From the NCBI GenBank assembly GCA_016124335.1, contig WGNX01000008.1, forward strand, positions 35,961-99,960: DNA of 64,000 nucleotides, written 5' to 3'. The stretch's first letter is position 1; the number at the start of each line of letters is the position of its first letter. Below are positions 48,021-57,925 of the stretch, one piece after another. The translations under genes were made by a program, and so were the position numbers. The DNA comes from Alphaproteobacteria bacterium (GTDB lineage: Bacteria; Pseudomonadota; Alphaproteobacteria; CACIAM-22H2). The notes beneath the pieces are model-generated. The model saw only the letters and a program-made list of their open reading frames with translations, ran no database searches and was not told the origin of the DNA.

Positions 48021-50851
48021 GCAAGTCCAAGGCTCGCGCCCGGGTCTGTCTGGTCGACGGCTCCGGCTTCATCTTCCGTGCCTATCATGCCCTGCCGCCG
48101 TTGACGCGCGCCGACGGCACGCCGGTCGGTGCCGTCATGGGCTTTTGCAACATGGTCGCCCGGCTCATCGAGACGCACGCAGGTGACCGCATCGCGATCA
48201 TCTTCGATACGGCGCGCACGAGCTTCCGCAACAAGATCTACCCGGAATACAAGGCGCACCGGCCCGATCCGCCGGAAGATCTCGTTCCGCAGTTCGCACT
48301 GGTCCGCGATGCCACACGGGCCTTCGACCTGCCGGCCATCGAGCTTGCCGGCTTCGAGGCCGACGACCTGATCGCGACGTACGCGCGCCTTGCGGCCGAA
48401 GCGGGCGACGAGGTCGTCATCGTCAGCTCCGACAAGGATCTGATGCAGCTCGTGCGGCCGGGCGTGGCGATGCTCGACCCGATCAAGCAGAAGACGATCG
48501 GCGAGGCCGAAGTCGTCGAGAAGTTCGGCGTGAAACCCGATCGCGTTGTCGATGTGCAGTCGCTCGCCGGCGATTCAACCGACAACGTTCCCGGCGTGCC
48601 GGGCATCGGCGTCAAGACGGCCGCCGAACTTATCAACACCTATGGCGATCTCGATACGCTTCTGAAGCGTGCGGGCGAGATCAAGCAGCCCAAGCGGCGC
48701 GAGAGCCTCATCAACAACGCGGAGATGGCGCGCATCTCGCGCGAACTCGTGCGCCTCAAGGATGACGTGCCTGTACCCGTTCCGCTTTCGGATCTGACGC
48801 TGAAGCGCCCGGACGGCGCCAAGCTGCGCGGATTCCTGCAGGCACAGGGCTTCCGAACCGCCGTCGCACGGCTGGAAGCGGCCGGACTTCTCGAGCACGG
48901 CGGTGCCGCCGAAACGCCGGAACCGTCAGCGAAGGCGCCGGCCGGGCAGCCGGCAGCCGCTTCCGGCCCTGCACGCTATGAACTTGTCCTGGATCTGAAG
49001 ACGCTCGATGGCTGGATCGAGCGCGCACGCGCGGCTGGTGTCGTCGCGATCGATACGGAAACCACTTCGCTTGATGCCCTCAACGCCGCGCTGGTTGGCG
49101 TGTCGCTTTGCATCGAACCGGGCCATGCCTGCTATATCCCGGTCGGGCATGTCCCGCATGGCAGCGGGGCCGCGGCGGGCGGGCTTGATTTCGGGCAGGC
49201 GGGCGCGTTGGTGGAAGGGCAGATTCCGCGCGAGAAGGTTCTCGAGCGACTGAAGCCGCTGCTCGCCGATCCGGCCACGCTCAAGATCGGCCATAACATC
49301 AAGTATGACCTTCAGGTTTTCTCCCGCCATGGCCTGACCGAATCGGCCGCGATCGACGACACGATGCTGATTTCCCACGTGCTCGAAGGCGGGGCGCACG
49401 GGCACGGCATGGACGAACTGGCCGAACTGCATCTGGGCCACAAGACGATCGCCTACGACGAAGTGACCGGCACCGGGAAAGCGCGGATTTCGTTTGCCGA
49501 AGTGGCGCTCGACAAGGCGCGCGATTACGCCGCCGAGGATGCCGAGGTCACGATGCGCCTGCACCAGGTGCTGAAGCCGCGGCTGGCCGAGCAGGGGCTC
49601 CTGAGCGTCTACGAGAAGATCGAGCGGCCGTTGATTCCGGTGATCGTCGCGATGGAGGCGGCCGGCATCTGCGTCGACCGCGGCGCACTTCAACGCCTTT
49701 CGAACGACTTCGCACTCCGCCTCGACGAGCTTGAAAAGCAGATCCACAAGGAAGCCGGCCACCCGTTCAACGTCGGCAGCCCGGCGCAGCTCGGCAAAGT
49801 GCTGTTCGACGAACTTTCGCTTTCGCTGCCCGACGGGAAGACGCCGGCAAAGACCAAGACCGGCGCTTATGCGACGGGAGCGGACGTGCTCGACGATCTG
49901 GCCGCACTCGGCCACAAGCTGCCGCAGCTCGTGCTCGACTGGCGCCAGCTTGCCAAACTCAAATCGACCTATACGGACGCTCTGGTCGAAGCGATCGATG
50001 CGCGCACCGGCCGCGTCCACACGAGCTTCGCGCTTGCCGCGGCATCGACCGGTCGACTCGCTTCGACCGACCCGAACCTGCAGAACATTCCGGTCCGCAA
50101 CGAGGAAGGCCGGAAAATCCGCGAGGCGTTCGTGCCGGCCAAAGGCAAGACGCTCCTGTCGTTCGACTATTCGCAGATCGAGTTGCGGCTTCTCGCGCAT
50201 GTCGCGGATATCGGATCGCTGAAGGAGGCCTTCGAGAAGGGGCAGGACATCCACGCGACCACCGCATCCGAGATGTTCGGCGTTCCTATCGAGAAGATGG
50301 ACAAGGAAACGCGCCGGCGCGCCAAGGCGATCAATTTCGGGATCATCTACGGCATTTCGGCCTTCGGGCTCGCGCGCCAGCTCGGCATCCCGCAGGGCGA
50401 GGCGCGCGAATACATCGAATCGTATTTCAAGCGCTATCCCGGCATCCGCGCCTACATGGACCGGACCAAGAAGGACGCGCACCAGCGCGGCTATGTGACC
50501 ACGCCATTCGGCCGCCGCATCTGGCTCAACGAGATCGGTTCGAAAAACCCGGCCATGCGCAATTTCGCCGAACGCGCGGCGATCAACGCGCCCATCCAGG
50601 GCGGTGCGGCCGACATCATCAAGCGCGCGATGATCCGCATTCCGCCGGCGCTCATCGCTGCGAAGCTCGACGCGCAGCTGCTTTTGCAGGTGCATGACGA
50701 ACTGCTGTTCGAGGTCGATCCGGCCTGCAAGGACGAGACGGTGAAACTCGTTTCCGGGCTCATGGAAAATGCGGCCGAACCGGCCGTTCAACTGTCCGTC
50801 CGTCTGCAGGTCGACTGGGGTTCCGGCCCGAATTGGTCGGCGGCCCATTGA
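48017..50851 (+). CDS. polA: DNA polymerase I
   Basis: The 944-residue enzyme has a 5' nuclease domain (about 1-300: VCLVDGSGFIFRAYHALPP, SLAGDSTDNVPGVPGIG), a 3'-5' exonuclease (about 330-520) and a polymerase domain (about 560-944). The exonuclease is active-type: IDTETTSLD has the DxE pair, IGHNIKYDLQV the Asp, and YAAEDAEVTM the final YxxxD. Polymerase motifs A (FDYSQIELRLLAH), B (RRRAKAINFGIIYGIS) and C (LQVHDELLFEV) are intact. The start is TTG at 48017 overlapping the upstream stop; no ATG allows the conserved N-terminus, so TTG is forced. It fills gaps in repair and Okazaki processing. Confidence 0.97.
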   Translation: MSKSKARARVCLVDGSGFIFRAYHALPPLTRADGTPVGAVMGFCNMVARLIETHAGDRIAIIFDTARTSFRNKIYPEYKAHRPDPPEDLVPQFALVRDATRAFDLPAIELAGFEADDLIATYARLAAEAGDEVVIVSSDKDLMQLVRPGVAMLDPIKQKTIGEAEVVEKFGVKPDRVVDVQSLAGDSTDNVPGVPGIGVKTAAELINTYGDLDTLLKRAGEIKQPKRRESLINNAEMARISRELVRLKDDVPVPVPLSDLTLKRPDGAKLRGFLQAQGFRTAVARLEAAGLLEHGGAAETPEPSAKAPAGQPAAASGPARYELVLDLKTLDGWIERARAAGVVAIDTETTSLDALNAALVGVSLCIEPGHACYIPVGHVPHGSGAAAGGLDFGQAGALVEGQIPREKVLERLKPLLADPATLKIGHNIKYDLQVFSRHGLTESAAIDDTMLISHVLEGGAHGHGMDELAELHLGHKTIAYDEVTGTGKARISFAEVALDKARDYAAEDAEVTMRLHQVLKPRLAEQGLLSVYEKIERPLIPVIVAMEAAGICVDRGALQRLSNDFALRLDELEKQIHKEAGHPFNVGSPAQLGKVLFDELSLSLPDGKTPAKTKTGAYATGADVLDDLAALGHKLPQLVLDWRQLAKLKSTYTDALVEAIDARTGRVHTSFALAAASTGRLASTDPNLQNIPVRNEEGRKIREAFVPAKGKTLLSFDYSQIELRLLAHVADIGSLKEAFEKGQDIHATTASEMFGVPIEKMDKETRRRAKAINFGIIYGISAFGLARQLGIPQGEAREYIESYFKRYPGIRAYMDRTKKDAHQRGYVTTPFGRRIWLNEIGSKNPAMRNFAERAAINAPIQGGAADIIKRAMIRIPPALIAAKLDAQLLLQVHDELLFEVDPACKDETVKLVSGLMENAAEPAVQLSVRLQVDWGSGPNWSAAH

Positions 50852-50898
50852 TCTGGCACGGCTTTGCGGTAGCGGGCGGGATGTAATATAGTAGGTCC

Positions 50899-51090
50899 AT
50901 GTCGTTTCAGGTGATGCCCTCCGTTCTGACGCCAAATGCCGCCCGCGCCTATGCGCACCCGGTCGCGGCACCGGCTGTCGTGGCCGACATCCAGGGCCGC
51001 GCGGAAAGCATTCGGCGCGATCCGGCTGCATCCTCGCCGCCGCAATTGTCGTCGAATGCGACCGCCCCGAAAGTCTCGTTTTTCGCCTGA
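50899..51090 (+). CDS. Small Pro/Ala-rich hypothetical protein A
   Basis: The 63-residue reading frame starts at ATG after TAGTAGG and lies 47 bases downstream of polA. It has no signal peptide, membrane helix or recognised domain and is rich in Pro, Ala and Ser (MPSVLTPNAARAYAHPVAAP, SSPPQLSSNATAP), so it should be disordered. A second 63-residue gene of similar composition follows. Real expression is plausible but unproven. Confidence 0.45.
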   Translation: MSFQVMPSVLTPNAARAYAHPVAAPAVVADIQGRAESIRRDPAASSPPQLSSNATAPKVSFFA

Positions 51091-51101
51091 GATCGCGAGA
51101 A

Positions 51102-51293
51102 ATGGCCGAGCTTTATCCGCTGCCGCAAGTGATCTCGCCCATATCTGCACGCGGCGGCGCGCCGTCCCGTGTCGAGCGGGATGTCCAGCGCACGCAGCCG
51201 CCGCCGCCGCCCGCCCAGGCCGCACCGGTCGCCGCGACGGATGCGAGCTACACGACGCCGACACGCGGCAACAACGTTAACATCGAAGCCTGA
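51102..51293 (+). CDS. Small Pro/Ala-rich hypothetical protein B
   Basis: The 63-residue reading frame begins 11 bases after protein A ends. It has PLPQVISPISARGG, then a proline run with TQPPPPPAQAAP, and a polar C-terminus TTPTRGNNVNIEA. No domain is recognised. Same length and same composition as protein A suggest a related pair, although the sequences do not align well. The ribosome site is weak (GCGAGAA). Confidence 0.45.
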   Translation: MAELYPLPQVISPISARGGAPSRVERDVQRTQPPPPPAQAAPVAATDASYTTPTRGNNVNIEA

Positions 51294-51361
51294 ATTTCAC
51301 CGGTTCGGGCAATCGCGATTAACACGTTGGTAAGGTTCGCGCGACAAGCTCGGAACCCGAA

Positions 51362-52525
51362 ATGGCCGACGATACGTCGCTGACAGATGCACGTTCTACC
51401 CTTCACGCCATCGACAAGCGGCTTGTCGAACTGTGGCGCGAGGGTTCGCGATTCATCGCGGGCTGGACGCTCGACAATCTCGAACTGGTTGTCGCTGTCG
51501 CACCGATCGCGCGGCTTCCCGGCCTTGTCGAGAGCGAACCGGCACTCCTTCGCGGCGATCCGCTCGACGCTTCGACGCTGATGAAGACGGCCCTTCGCGC
51601 GGGTCTCGAAACGGCCAGGATTCATGCCGGCGCGTGGTGGGGCACGGCAGCAATGAAGTCCGCACTTGCCCAGAGCATCCAGCGCTATGGCATCCGGCGT
51701 TCGTATTTCCACGCGATGGGCCGCATCGAAATCGACGGGTTCATGGAACTGCCGACGGCCGAAAAGATCGCGCAACTTGCCACGCTGTCCTATTCGATCA
51801 ACGTCGCGGCCCACCGGATCGCCGATCTGGGGACCGAGATCGATCTGGGGCGCAGCCCCACGGCGGCGGGTTTCCGCCTGTGGAACCGGCGCCAGGGCTA
51901 TCGTTCCGACATCGACCTTTTCTGCCTTATCGCGCTGGCGCTAGCGGAGAACGGCCTTGCGCGCGGGCGCGACGAACGCAGTGCCCCGGTCGTGAAGGCG
52001 GCCTTCACCGTGGCGGCAGGTTGGGAATTCTCGTTGCCGCGCGGCGGTCCCAGCCCGGTGATCCACAACGACGTTCTCGGCGAGGTCCGCGACATGCTCA
52101 CGCGCCTCGTCGATGCGGCATTGCCGCGCCAGATCCTGATCGGCTCGTTCAACCGTCCGATGGTCGAAGGGCCGCCGCAGCCCGGCCATATCTATCGCAA
52201 TCTCGATGCGCCGCGTTTCATGGGCCTTGCCCAGCGCCGGTTGCAGGATTTCGACAACGTGCTGCTTGGCGGGGAAAAAGTCTCGAGCCTGAAGCTCTAC
52301 CTGACCGGCGACGAGATCGGCCCCGGCACGTTCGACATCAAGGCGTTCCGCTATCCGATCAACAGCGCCGAATCGATGGATGCCTTCAACGTCAAGCTCA
52401 ACATCCATCGGCCCGACCAGACGCCGTTCTTCTTCGGTCTTCAGCACCGTGACTTGAACGACGTCGCGCCGACCCACGCTTACTATGGCGACGAAGCGGC
52501 GCGCGAATTCATTCTCAAGGACTAG
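51362..52525 (+). CDS. Conserved-looking hypothetical protein, 387 residues
   Basis: I do not recognise the family. The 387-residue protein has no signal peptide. It has helical N-terminal sequence (DARSTLHAIDKRLVELWREG), a long middle (HAGAWWGTAAMKSALAQSIQ, FHAMGRIEIDGFMELPT, YSINVAAHRIADLGTEIDLG) and a C-terminal part with many beta strands (SSLKLYLTGDEIGPGTFDIK, FFFGLQHRDLNDVAPTHAYY). G+C and codon use match the surrounding core genes, so it is probably native. It is convergent with the HugZ-like gene, overlapping by four bases. Confidence 0.75.
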   Translation: MADDTSLTDARSTLHAIDKRLVELWREGSRFIAGWTLDNLELVVAVAPIARLPGLVESEPALLRGDPLDASTLMKTALRAGLETARIHAGAWWGTAAMKSALAQSIQRYGIRRSYFHAMGRIEIDGFMELPTAEKIAQLATLSYSINVAAHRIADLGTEIDLGRSPTAAGFRLWNRRQGYRSDIDLFCLIALALAENGLARGRDERSAPVVKAAFTVAAGWEFSLPRGGPSPVIHNDVLGEVRDMLTRLVDAALPRQILIGSFNRPMVEGPPQPGHIYRNLDAPRFMGLAQRRLQDFDNVLLGGEKVSSLKLYLTGDEIGPGTFDIKAFRYPINSAESMDAFNVKLNIHRPDQTPFFFGLQHRDLNDVAPTHAYYGDEAAREFILKD

Positions 52526-53274
52526 CTCGCCTGCGCGCGGGCGCGCTTGACCAGCCGCACAAGCTCGACGCGCGCGCTTTCCGGATCGGCGACGTTCCTG
52601 TCGAACCGGATGCGCGCGCTTTCGCCGCGCGCCTGTTCGCGCAAATCGAATCCTTCCGGATCGACGCCTGTCATCGTCCACGTACCTGATGCGCGACCGG
52701 CCAGCACGCGCGCGTAAAGATCGATTGCGTCGGCATGGTCGGCGTTCATGTGCGCCAGCACATCCGCCTCCCCTTCGGCGAGGCCGGCGGCCGATACCGC
52801 ATCGAACGCGAAGCTGTCGAACCAACGGATCTTGCCGAAGCCGGCGACCATATGGGCACGCGCCGGCTCGACCTTCCAGAACGCGAAATCCGTGAAGCCG
52901 GCGTACATGCGCGCACCCGGAAAGCGCGACAGGTAACGTTCGGCCAGTCTCGAATCGTCGATGCGGCGGGCGGTGCCCTGCAGGCTCACGCGCGCACCGG
53001 TCAGCGGTTCGGCAAGGCCCGCGGTCGCGTCGAACAGCAGCGAGCAGCGCGGGTCTTCGAGCAGGTTCTTGGTATGGTCGGCCAGCGTCGAGATCAGAAG
53101 GATCGGGCTGGCATCGTGGTCGAACGCGACCTGGACAAGGCTCGCATAGGGCCCGCCTGCCTCGGGCGTGCCGGGCCGGGCGAGGACAGCCAGTGCCGCC
53201 CGATCGCAGCCCCGGACGGTCTCGCGTGCCAGAACCAGCGGATCGGCTTCCTTGCCTTGCGCGGGCGTCGACAT
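52522..53274 (-). CDS. HugZ-like FMN/haem-binding split-barrel protein
   Basis: The 250-residue protein has an N-terminal pyridoxamine-phosphate-oxidase-like split barrel (about 10-160: [47 protein letters not shown]). A C-terminal DUF2470-type domain follows ([20 protein letters not shown]). This fusion is the HugZ family, some of which degrade haem to release iron. The ATG at 53274 is used; a longer frame to 53538 overlaps the region before chvI. A role in haem handling is inferred from the family; catalytic competence is not shown. Confidence 0.85.
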   Translation of the reverse strand: MSTPAQGKEADPLVLARETVRGCDRAALAVLARPGTPEAGGPYASLVQVAFDHDASPILLISTLADHTKNLLEDPRCSLLFDATAGLAEPLTGARVSLQGTARRIDDSRLAERYLSRFPGARMYAGFTDFAFWKVEPARAHMVAGFGKIRWFDSFAFDAVSAAGLAEGEADVLAHMNADHADAIDLYARVLAGRASGTWTMTGVDPEGFDLREQARGESARIRFDRNVADPESARVELVRLVKRARAQAS

Positions 53275-53429
53275 GGCCGGGATTCTCCTTATTATCCGGG
53301 CCGGGAGGGTACGGCCGCCGTGCCCGGAAGTGGGCTTACCGCCGCCCCAATTGGGCCGCATTCGCGCGCCAGATTGGCTGCAAGGCGCGTTTCGCGCAAT
53401 TCCGGAATCGGCAGACATACGGACCCGCC

Positions 53430-54188
53430 ATGGCCCTCTCTGTGAAGACCCCGCACATGAACCCGCAATCGGCGCCGCAGCCCACCATTGCCCTTGTCGA
53501 CGACGACCGAAACATCCTCGCCTCCGTTTCTCTGGCACTCGAAGCCGAAGGCTTCAAGGTGCGCACGTGGACCGATGGCACCGAGGCGCTGAAAGCACTT
53601 CTGGCGGAGCCCGCCGATCTCGCCATTCTCGACATCAAGATGCCGCGCATGGACGGCATGCAGCTGCTCGAACGCCTGCGCGCGCATTCCCGGCTTCCCG
53701 TGATTTTCCTGACCTCGAAGGACGACGAGGTGGACGAGGTGATGGGCCTGCGGCTGGGCGCGGACGATTACATCACCAAGCCCTTCTCGCAGCGCCTGCT
53801 GATCGAACGAATCCGTGCGCTGCTGCGCCGGCAGGCCGCCAATCGTGCGGCCGATGCGGGCGAAGCGCCGGCGGCGGCGGCCGAACCGCCGCTGACGCGC
53901 GGCGACCTGACGCTCGATCCCGAGCGCCATCTTTGCACCTGGAAGGGCGAGCCGGTGACGCTGACGGTCACCGAATTCATGCTGCTGAAGGCGCTGGCGC
54001 AGCGCCCGGGTCTGGTCAAGAGCCGCGACCAGCTGATGGATCTCGCCTACGGCGAATCGATCTATGTCGACGACCGCACGATCGACAGCCACGTGAAGCG
54101 CCTGCGCAAGAAGTTCAAGGCGGTCGACGGCGAATTCTCCCAGATCGAAACGCTCTACGGCCTCGGTTATCGCTACAAGGAGAAATAG
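53430..54188 (+). CDS. chvI: ChvI-type response regulator
   Basis: This OmpR-class regulator is the partner of ChvG. The receiver domain has [14 protein letters not shown], the phosphorylation aspartate in [13 protein letters not shown] and the conserved lysine in YITKPFSQ. The winged-helix output domain ends in [15 protein letters not shown] and [11 protein letters not shown]. ChvG/ChvI control envelope and acid responses in Alphaproteobacteria and link to HPr kinase. Starts at 53430 and 53457 are both possible; the shorter gives 243 residues, closer to family length. It is immediately before chvG. Confidence 0.93.
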   Translation: MALSVKTPHMNPQSAPQPTIALVDDDRNILASVSLALEAEGFKVRTWTDGTEALKALLAEPADLAILDIKMPRMDGMQLLERLRAHSRLPVIFLTSKDDEVDEVMGLRLGADDYITKPFSQRLLIERIRALLRRQAANRAADAGEAPAAAAEPPLTRGDLTLDPERHLCTWKGEPVTLTVTEFMLLKALAQRPGLVKSRDQLMDLAYGESIYVDDRTIDSHVKRLRKKFKAVDGEFSQIETLYGLGYRYKEK

Positions 54189-54274
54189 GTGTGTTGATTG
54201 CGGCCGGGCGCTTCGGTAGCGCCATGCGATTTCGGCCGCAAACTTCCAGCGCCGTTGGCTAGACTGTCGCCGCC

Positions 54275-55936
54275 ATGGCCGTCCGGTTCGGTTTCCGCCG
54301 AAGCTTCTCGCCGCTCACGCGGCGCATCCTGTTTTTGAATTCGCTGCCGCTGCTGCTGCTGGCGGCGGGCGTGCTTTATCTCGACGATTTCCGTCGCGGC
54401 CTGATCGAGTCGGAGCTTCAGGCGCTGACCACGCAGAGCCAGATCATCGCGGCGGCCTTGGGCGAGGCGGCCGTGTCGGTCGCCGACCCGGACGAGGACG
54501 AGCGCGACGACCGGCTGGCGCCCGACGCCGCCCGCCAGATCCTGCGTCGCCTTGTCGAGCCCACGCGCGTGCGCGCGCGCCTGTTCGACTTTACCGGCGC
54601 GCTGATCGCCGATACCCGCGTGCTGGGGCAGGGCAGTCTTGCGGTCGAAGTCGAGATCCTGCCGCCCCCCGAGCCGGATGCGCCCGTCCCGCACCGCGCC
54701 ATCGACGCGCTGAGCGAGCTGTTCGGCGGCGGGCAGACGGCCAACCTCAATCTTCCGCTCTATCGCGAGCGCCGCGATCCGGTTGCGCTCGATTACGAGG
54801 AAGCCATCGCGGCCCTGGTCGGCGACGGGGGCCGGGCCGTGCGTCGGGGGCCCGGCGGGCGGCTTGTCCTGTCGGTCGCCGTGCCCGTGCAGCGCTTCAA
54901 GCAGGTCCTGGGTGCGCTGATGCTGTCGAGCGACGGCCGGAACATCGAACTGGCGCTCCGCAACGTGCGGCGCGACATTCTTCGCGTCGCCGGGGCCACG
55001 CTGCTGCTGACGGTGATGCTGTCGCTATATCTGGCCGGCACGATCGCCCGGCCGATCCGCCGGCTCGCGCGGGCCGCCGACCGCATCCGCACCGGTGGCA
55101 GCTCGCGTGCGCGAGTTGGCGGTACGCTGGGTGCCGGTGCGGCGCTCATCGGGGCAATTCCCGACCTGTCGGCGCGCGGCGACGAAATCGGCGATTTGTC
55201 CGCTGCCCTTCGCGAGATGACCGACGCGCTTTCGCGCCGGCTCGATGCGATCGACCGTTTCGCTGCGGACGTCGCGCACGAGCTCAAGAACCCGCTGACG
55301 TCGCTGAAAAGCGCGGTCGAAACGGCCGCGCGGGTGCCCGACCCGTCGGTGCGCGAAAAGCTGATGGCGATCGTCCTCGACGACGTCGCAAGGCTCGACC
55401 GGCTGATCACCGACATTGCGGGGGCTTCGCGCCTGGATTCGGAACTGAGCCGGGCGAACGCGGAAAAGGTGGATGTCTCGGAGGTTCTCGACCGGCTTGT
55501 CGACGCGCTTGGCGCCGTGGCCAAGCCCGGCCAAGCCCGCCCTGTCCTGACACGCGAGGGGCCCGGGCCTTTCGTCGTGATGGGGGTCGAGGACAGGCTC
55601 GGCCAGGTCTTCCGGAACGTGATCGCGAACGCACAGTCGTTCAGTCCCGAAGGGGCCGACGTTCGTGTGACGGTCTGCCGGGCGAAGGACTTTGTCACCG
55701 TGACAATCGACGACGACGGACCCGGGATTCCGGCCGACAAGCTTGAATCCATCTTCGACCGGTTCTACTCCGAACGCCCGTCGCAGGAAAAATTCGGGAC
55801 TCACTCGGGTCTCGGACTGTCGATCTCCCGCCAGATCATCGATGCGCATGGTGGCTCGATCGAGGCCGAAAACCATACTGATAACAATGGCATGGTAAAA
55901 GGTGCGCGCTTCAGGATCAGTCTTCCGGCGGCGTAA
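54275..55936 (+). CDS. chvG: ChvG-type sensor histidine kinase
   Basis: The 553-residue inner-membrane kinase has an N-terminal helix (LFLNSLPLLLLAAGVLYL), a periplasmic domain (about 40-230), a second helix (LRVAGATLLLTVMLSLYLAG), a HAMP segment, and the kinase core. The phospho-acceptor is H335 in VAHELKNPLTSLKSAVE. ATP-binding boxes are NVIANAQSFSP, VTIDDDGPGIP and HSGLGLSISRQI. It matches ChvG in the N-terminus (SPLTRRILFLNSLPL). It phosphorylates the adjacent ChvI. The 111 bases to hprK carry no clear terminator. Confidence 0.93.
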   Translation: MAVRFGFRRSFSPLTRRILFLNSLPLLLLAAGVLYLDDFRRGLIESELQALTTQSQIIAAALGEAAVSVADPDEDERDDRLAPDAARQILRRLVEPTRVRARLFDFTGALIADTRVLGQGSLAVEVEILPPPEPDAPVPHRAIDALSELFGGGQTANLNLPLYRERRDPVALDYEEAIAALVGDGGRAVRRGPGGRLVLSVAVPVQRFKQVLGALMLSSDGRNIELALRNVRRDILRVAGATLLLTVMLSLYLAGTIARPIRRLARAADRIRTGGSSRARVGGTLGAGAALIGAIPDLSARGDEIGDLSAALREMTDALSRRLDAIDRFAADVAHELKNPLTSLKSAVETAARVPDPSVREKLMAIVLDDVARLDRLITDIAGASRLDSELSRANAEKVDVSEVLDRLVDALGAVAKPGQARPVLTREGPGPFVVMGVEDRLGQVFRNVIANAQSFSPEGADVRVTVCRAKDFVTVTIDDDGPGIPADKLESIFDRFYSERPSQEKFGTHSGLGLSISRQIIDAHGGSIEAENHTDNNGMVKGARFRISLPAA

Positions 55937-56047
55937 CAACTCGAAATATTGCCTTATTCAAATACCGCAAAGTAGCCTGCCGGGTTTTTGTGCAGTGCAA
56001 AGAGTCAAGATTGACAAGGCCCGGGAACGGTCGCACGTTATCGCCGC

Positions 56048-56512
56048 GTGACGGTCCCGCTCACTCTTCAGGTACATGGCACCTGTGTCGTTCTTGCCGA
56101 TATTGGCGTTTTATTGTGCGGACCGTCCGGCAGCGGCAAATCGGACCTTGCGCTGCGCCTTGTCGATGACGGCGCGCGGCTCGTGGCCGATGACAGGGTC
56201 GATCTGGTCCGCCGGGCCGGCGCGTTGTGGGCAAGTGGCCCCGAAGCGCTGGCGGGGCGTCTGGAAGTAAGAGGCATCGGCATCGTGCGATTGGACGGCA
56301 GGAAGGGACGCTGCGCGAAGCGCGCAAGACTTGGGCTGGTCGTCGATCTGACCGACCGGACGCGGATCGAGCGCCTGCCGGAAGCGGCCATGCGAGCGTT
56401 TCTTGGCGTCGAAATCCCGCGCCTCGAACTCGATCCCTGGTCGGCCTCGGCCACCGCCAAACTCCGGCTCGCGGCCGGCCTTGCCCGTCAGGGCAAGCTG
56501 TTCGCGCACTGA
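56048..56512 (+). CDS. hprK: HPr kinase/phosphorylase, short alphaproteobacterial form
   Basis: The 154-residue protein is the C-terminal catalytic domain only; it lacks the N-terminal domain of the Gram-positive enzyme, which is normal in Alphaproteobacteria. It has the P-loop GPSGSGKSDLALRL (about 25-38), VADDRVDLVRR and LEVRGIGIVRL. It phosphorylates the regulatory serine of the HPr encoded at 57922. The start is GTG. It is followed by rapZ and the PTS genes, the usual order in this group. Confidence 0.92.
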   Translation: MTVPLTLQVHGTCVVLADIGVLLCGPSGSGKSDLALRLVDDGARLVADDRVDLVRRAGALWASGPEALAGRLEVRGIGIVRLDGRKGRCAKRARLGLVVDLTDRTRIERLPEAAMRAFLGVEIPRLELDPWSASATAKLRLAAGLARQGKLFAH

Positions 56513-56537
56513 AACGAGCCGGGCAAGGCCGCCATCC

Positions 56538-57452
56538 ATGATCGTCCCGTTGCCCGTGCCCCCACAACAACACGCCGCCCACGAACGCCGGCGCATCGCG
56601 CTGGTCACCGGGCTTTCGGGCGCCGGCCGATCGACGGCCATGCATGCCCTTGAAGATGCGGGATACGAGGCGGTCGACAACCTGCCGCTGACGCTGCTGG
56701 CCAGCCTCGTCCTGTCCGACCCGGATCCCAAGCACGACCGGCCTGTCGCAATCGGTGTCGATACGCGGACCCGCGATTTCGGTGTCGAGGCGCTTGTGGC
56801 CGCGATTGACCGCCTGAAGGGCGAGCCGGGGCTGGACGTACGGCTTCTCTATCTCGATTGCGACGACGAGACATTGTCGCGCCGCTTCACCGAAACGCGC
56901 CGCCGCCATCCGCTTGCGGCCGACCGGCCGCTGGTCGACGGCATCAAGGCCGAGCGCCGCCTGCTCGAACCCCTTCGTGCCCGCGCGGACCGGGTCGTCG
57001 ACACCTCCACGCTCGCTCCCAACCAGTTGAAGCGGCTGGTCCAGGAGGATTTCGCGCTCGATGCGCCGGCCGGTCTCGCCCTTTCGATCGTCAGCTTTGC
57101 CTACCGCAACGGCCTTCCGCGCGAGGCCGACCTCGTGTTCGACGTCCGGTTCCTGTCGAACCCGCATTACCGGCAGGACCTCAAGCCGCTTTCCGGCAAG
57201 GACGCCGAAGTCGCGCGGTTCGTCGAGCGCGATCCGGGCTTTCAGGCGTTTTTCGACGGCCTCAGCGACATGATCCTGGCGCTGCTTCCACGTTTCGAGT
57301 CCGAAGGAAAATCCTATCTCACCGTCGCCATCGGCTGCACCGGTGGCCGGCATCGCTCTGTTTTCGTCGCCGAAAGGCTGGCCGACCGCCTCGCAAAGGG
57401 CGGCCGGCGGGTCAATCTCGTCCACCGCGATCTCGACCGGGGCTTCGCATGA
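56538..57452 (+). CDS. rapZ: RapZ-family P-loop protein
   Basis: The 304-residue protein belongs to the RapZ (YvcJ) family of GTP/ATP-binding proteins that adapt RNA decay or nucleotide signals in other bacteria. The Walker A motif is GLSGAGRSTAMHAL, with arginine (R31) where lysine is usual; this Arg is common in the family. Other blocks are LLYLDCDDETLSRRFTETRR, HPLAADRPLVDGI, DVRFLSNPHY and IGCTGGRHRSVFVAERLA. The ATG at 56538 is used rather than a longer frame into hprK. The stop overlaps an in-frame ATG of the next gene. Confidence 0.93.
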   Translation: MIVPLPVPPQQHAAHERRRIALVTGLSGAGRSTAMHALEDAGYEAVDNLPLTLLASLVLSDPDPKHDRPVAIGVDTRTRDFGVEALVAAIDRLKGEPGLDVRLLYLDCDDETLSRRFTETRRRHPLAADRPLVDGIKAERRLLEPLRARADRVVDTSTLAPNQLKRLVQEDFALDAPAGLALSIVSFAYRNGLPREADLVFDVRFLSNPHYRQDLKPLSGKDAEVARFVERDPGFQAFFDGLSDMILALLPRFESEGKSYLTVAIGCTGGRHRSVFVAERLADRLAKGGRRVNLVHRDLDRGFA

Positions 57453-57499
57453 AGCTGGTCGCTGGCCGCGCACATCACGCTACGGAAGGCACGTCGCAA

Positions 57500-57925
57500 A
57501 TGATCGGACTCGTCCTTGTCACCCACGGGCGCCTCGCCGCCGAATTCGTGTCGGCGCTCGAGCATGTCGTGGGCCCGCAGCGCAACGTCGAGGCCGTCTG
57601 TATCGGCCCCGAAGACGACATGGAGATGCGCCGCAACGAGATACTTGCCGCCGTCGCGCGCTGCGATACGGGTTCCGGCGTCGTCGTGCTGACCGACATG
57701 TTCGGCGGCACGCCCTCGAATCTCGCGATTTCCATCATGGATCGCGCGCGCATCGAGGTGATTGCCGGCGTCAACTTGCCGATGCTCATCAAGCTTGCCA
57801 GCGTGCGCAATACCGAGCCGCTCGTGGCGGCCGTGCAGGCCGCGCGCGAGGCGGGCCGCAAATACATCAACGTCGCTTCCCAGCTTCTGGCGGGCGAAAT
57901 CAAACCGGCTGCGGGCGCACGATGA
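57500..57925 (+). CDS. PTS EIIA, mannose-family (ManX-type)
   Basis: The 141-residue protein is an EIIA domain of the mannose/sorbose PTS family. It begins MIGLVLVTHGRLAAEF with the phosphorylated H9 and has VVVLTDMFGGTPSNLAISIM and KYINVASQLLAGE. The ATG at 57500 is favoured by family N-termini; an ATG at 57449 within the rapZ stop adds 17 residues. No EIIB or EIIC is linked, so the chain probably regulates rather than transports. The stop overlaps the HPr start. Confidence 0.92.
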   Translation: MIGLVLVTHGRLAAEFVSALEHVVGPQRNVEAVCIGPEDDMEMRRNEILAAVARCDTGSGVVVLTDMFGGTPSNLAISIMDRARIEVIAGVNLPMLIKLASVRNTEPLVAAVQAAREAGRKYINVASQLLAGEIKPAAGAR

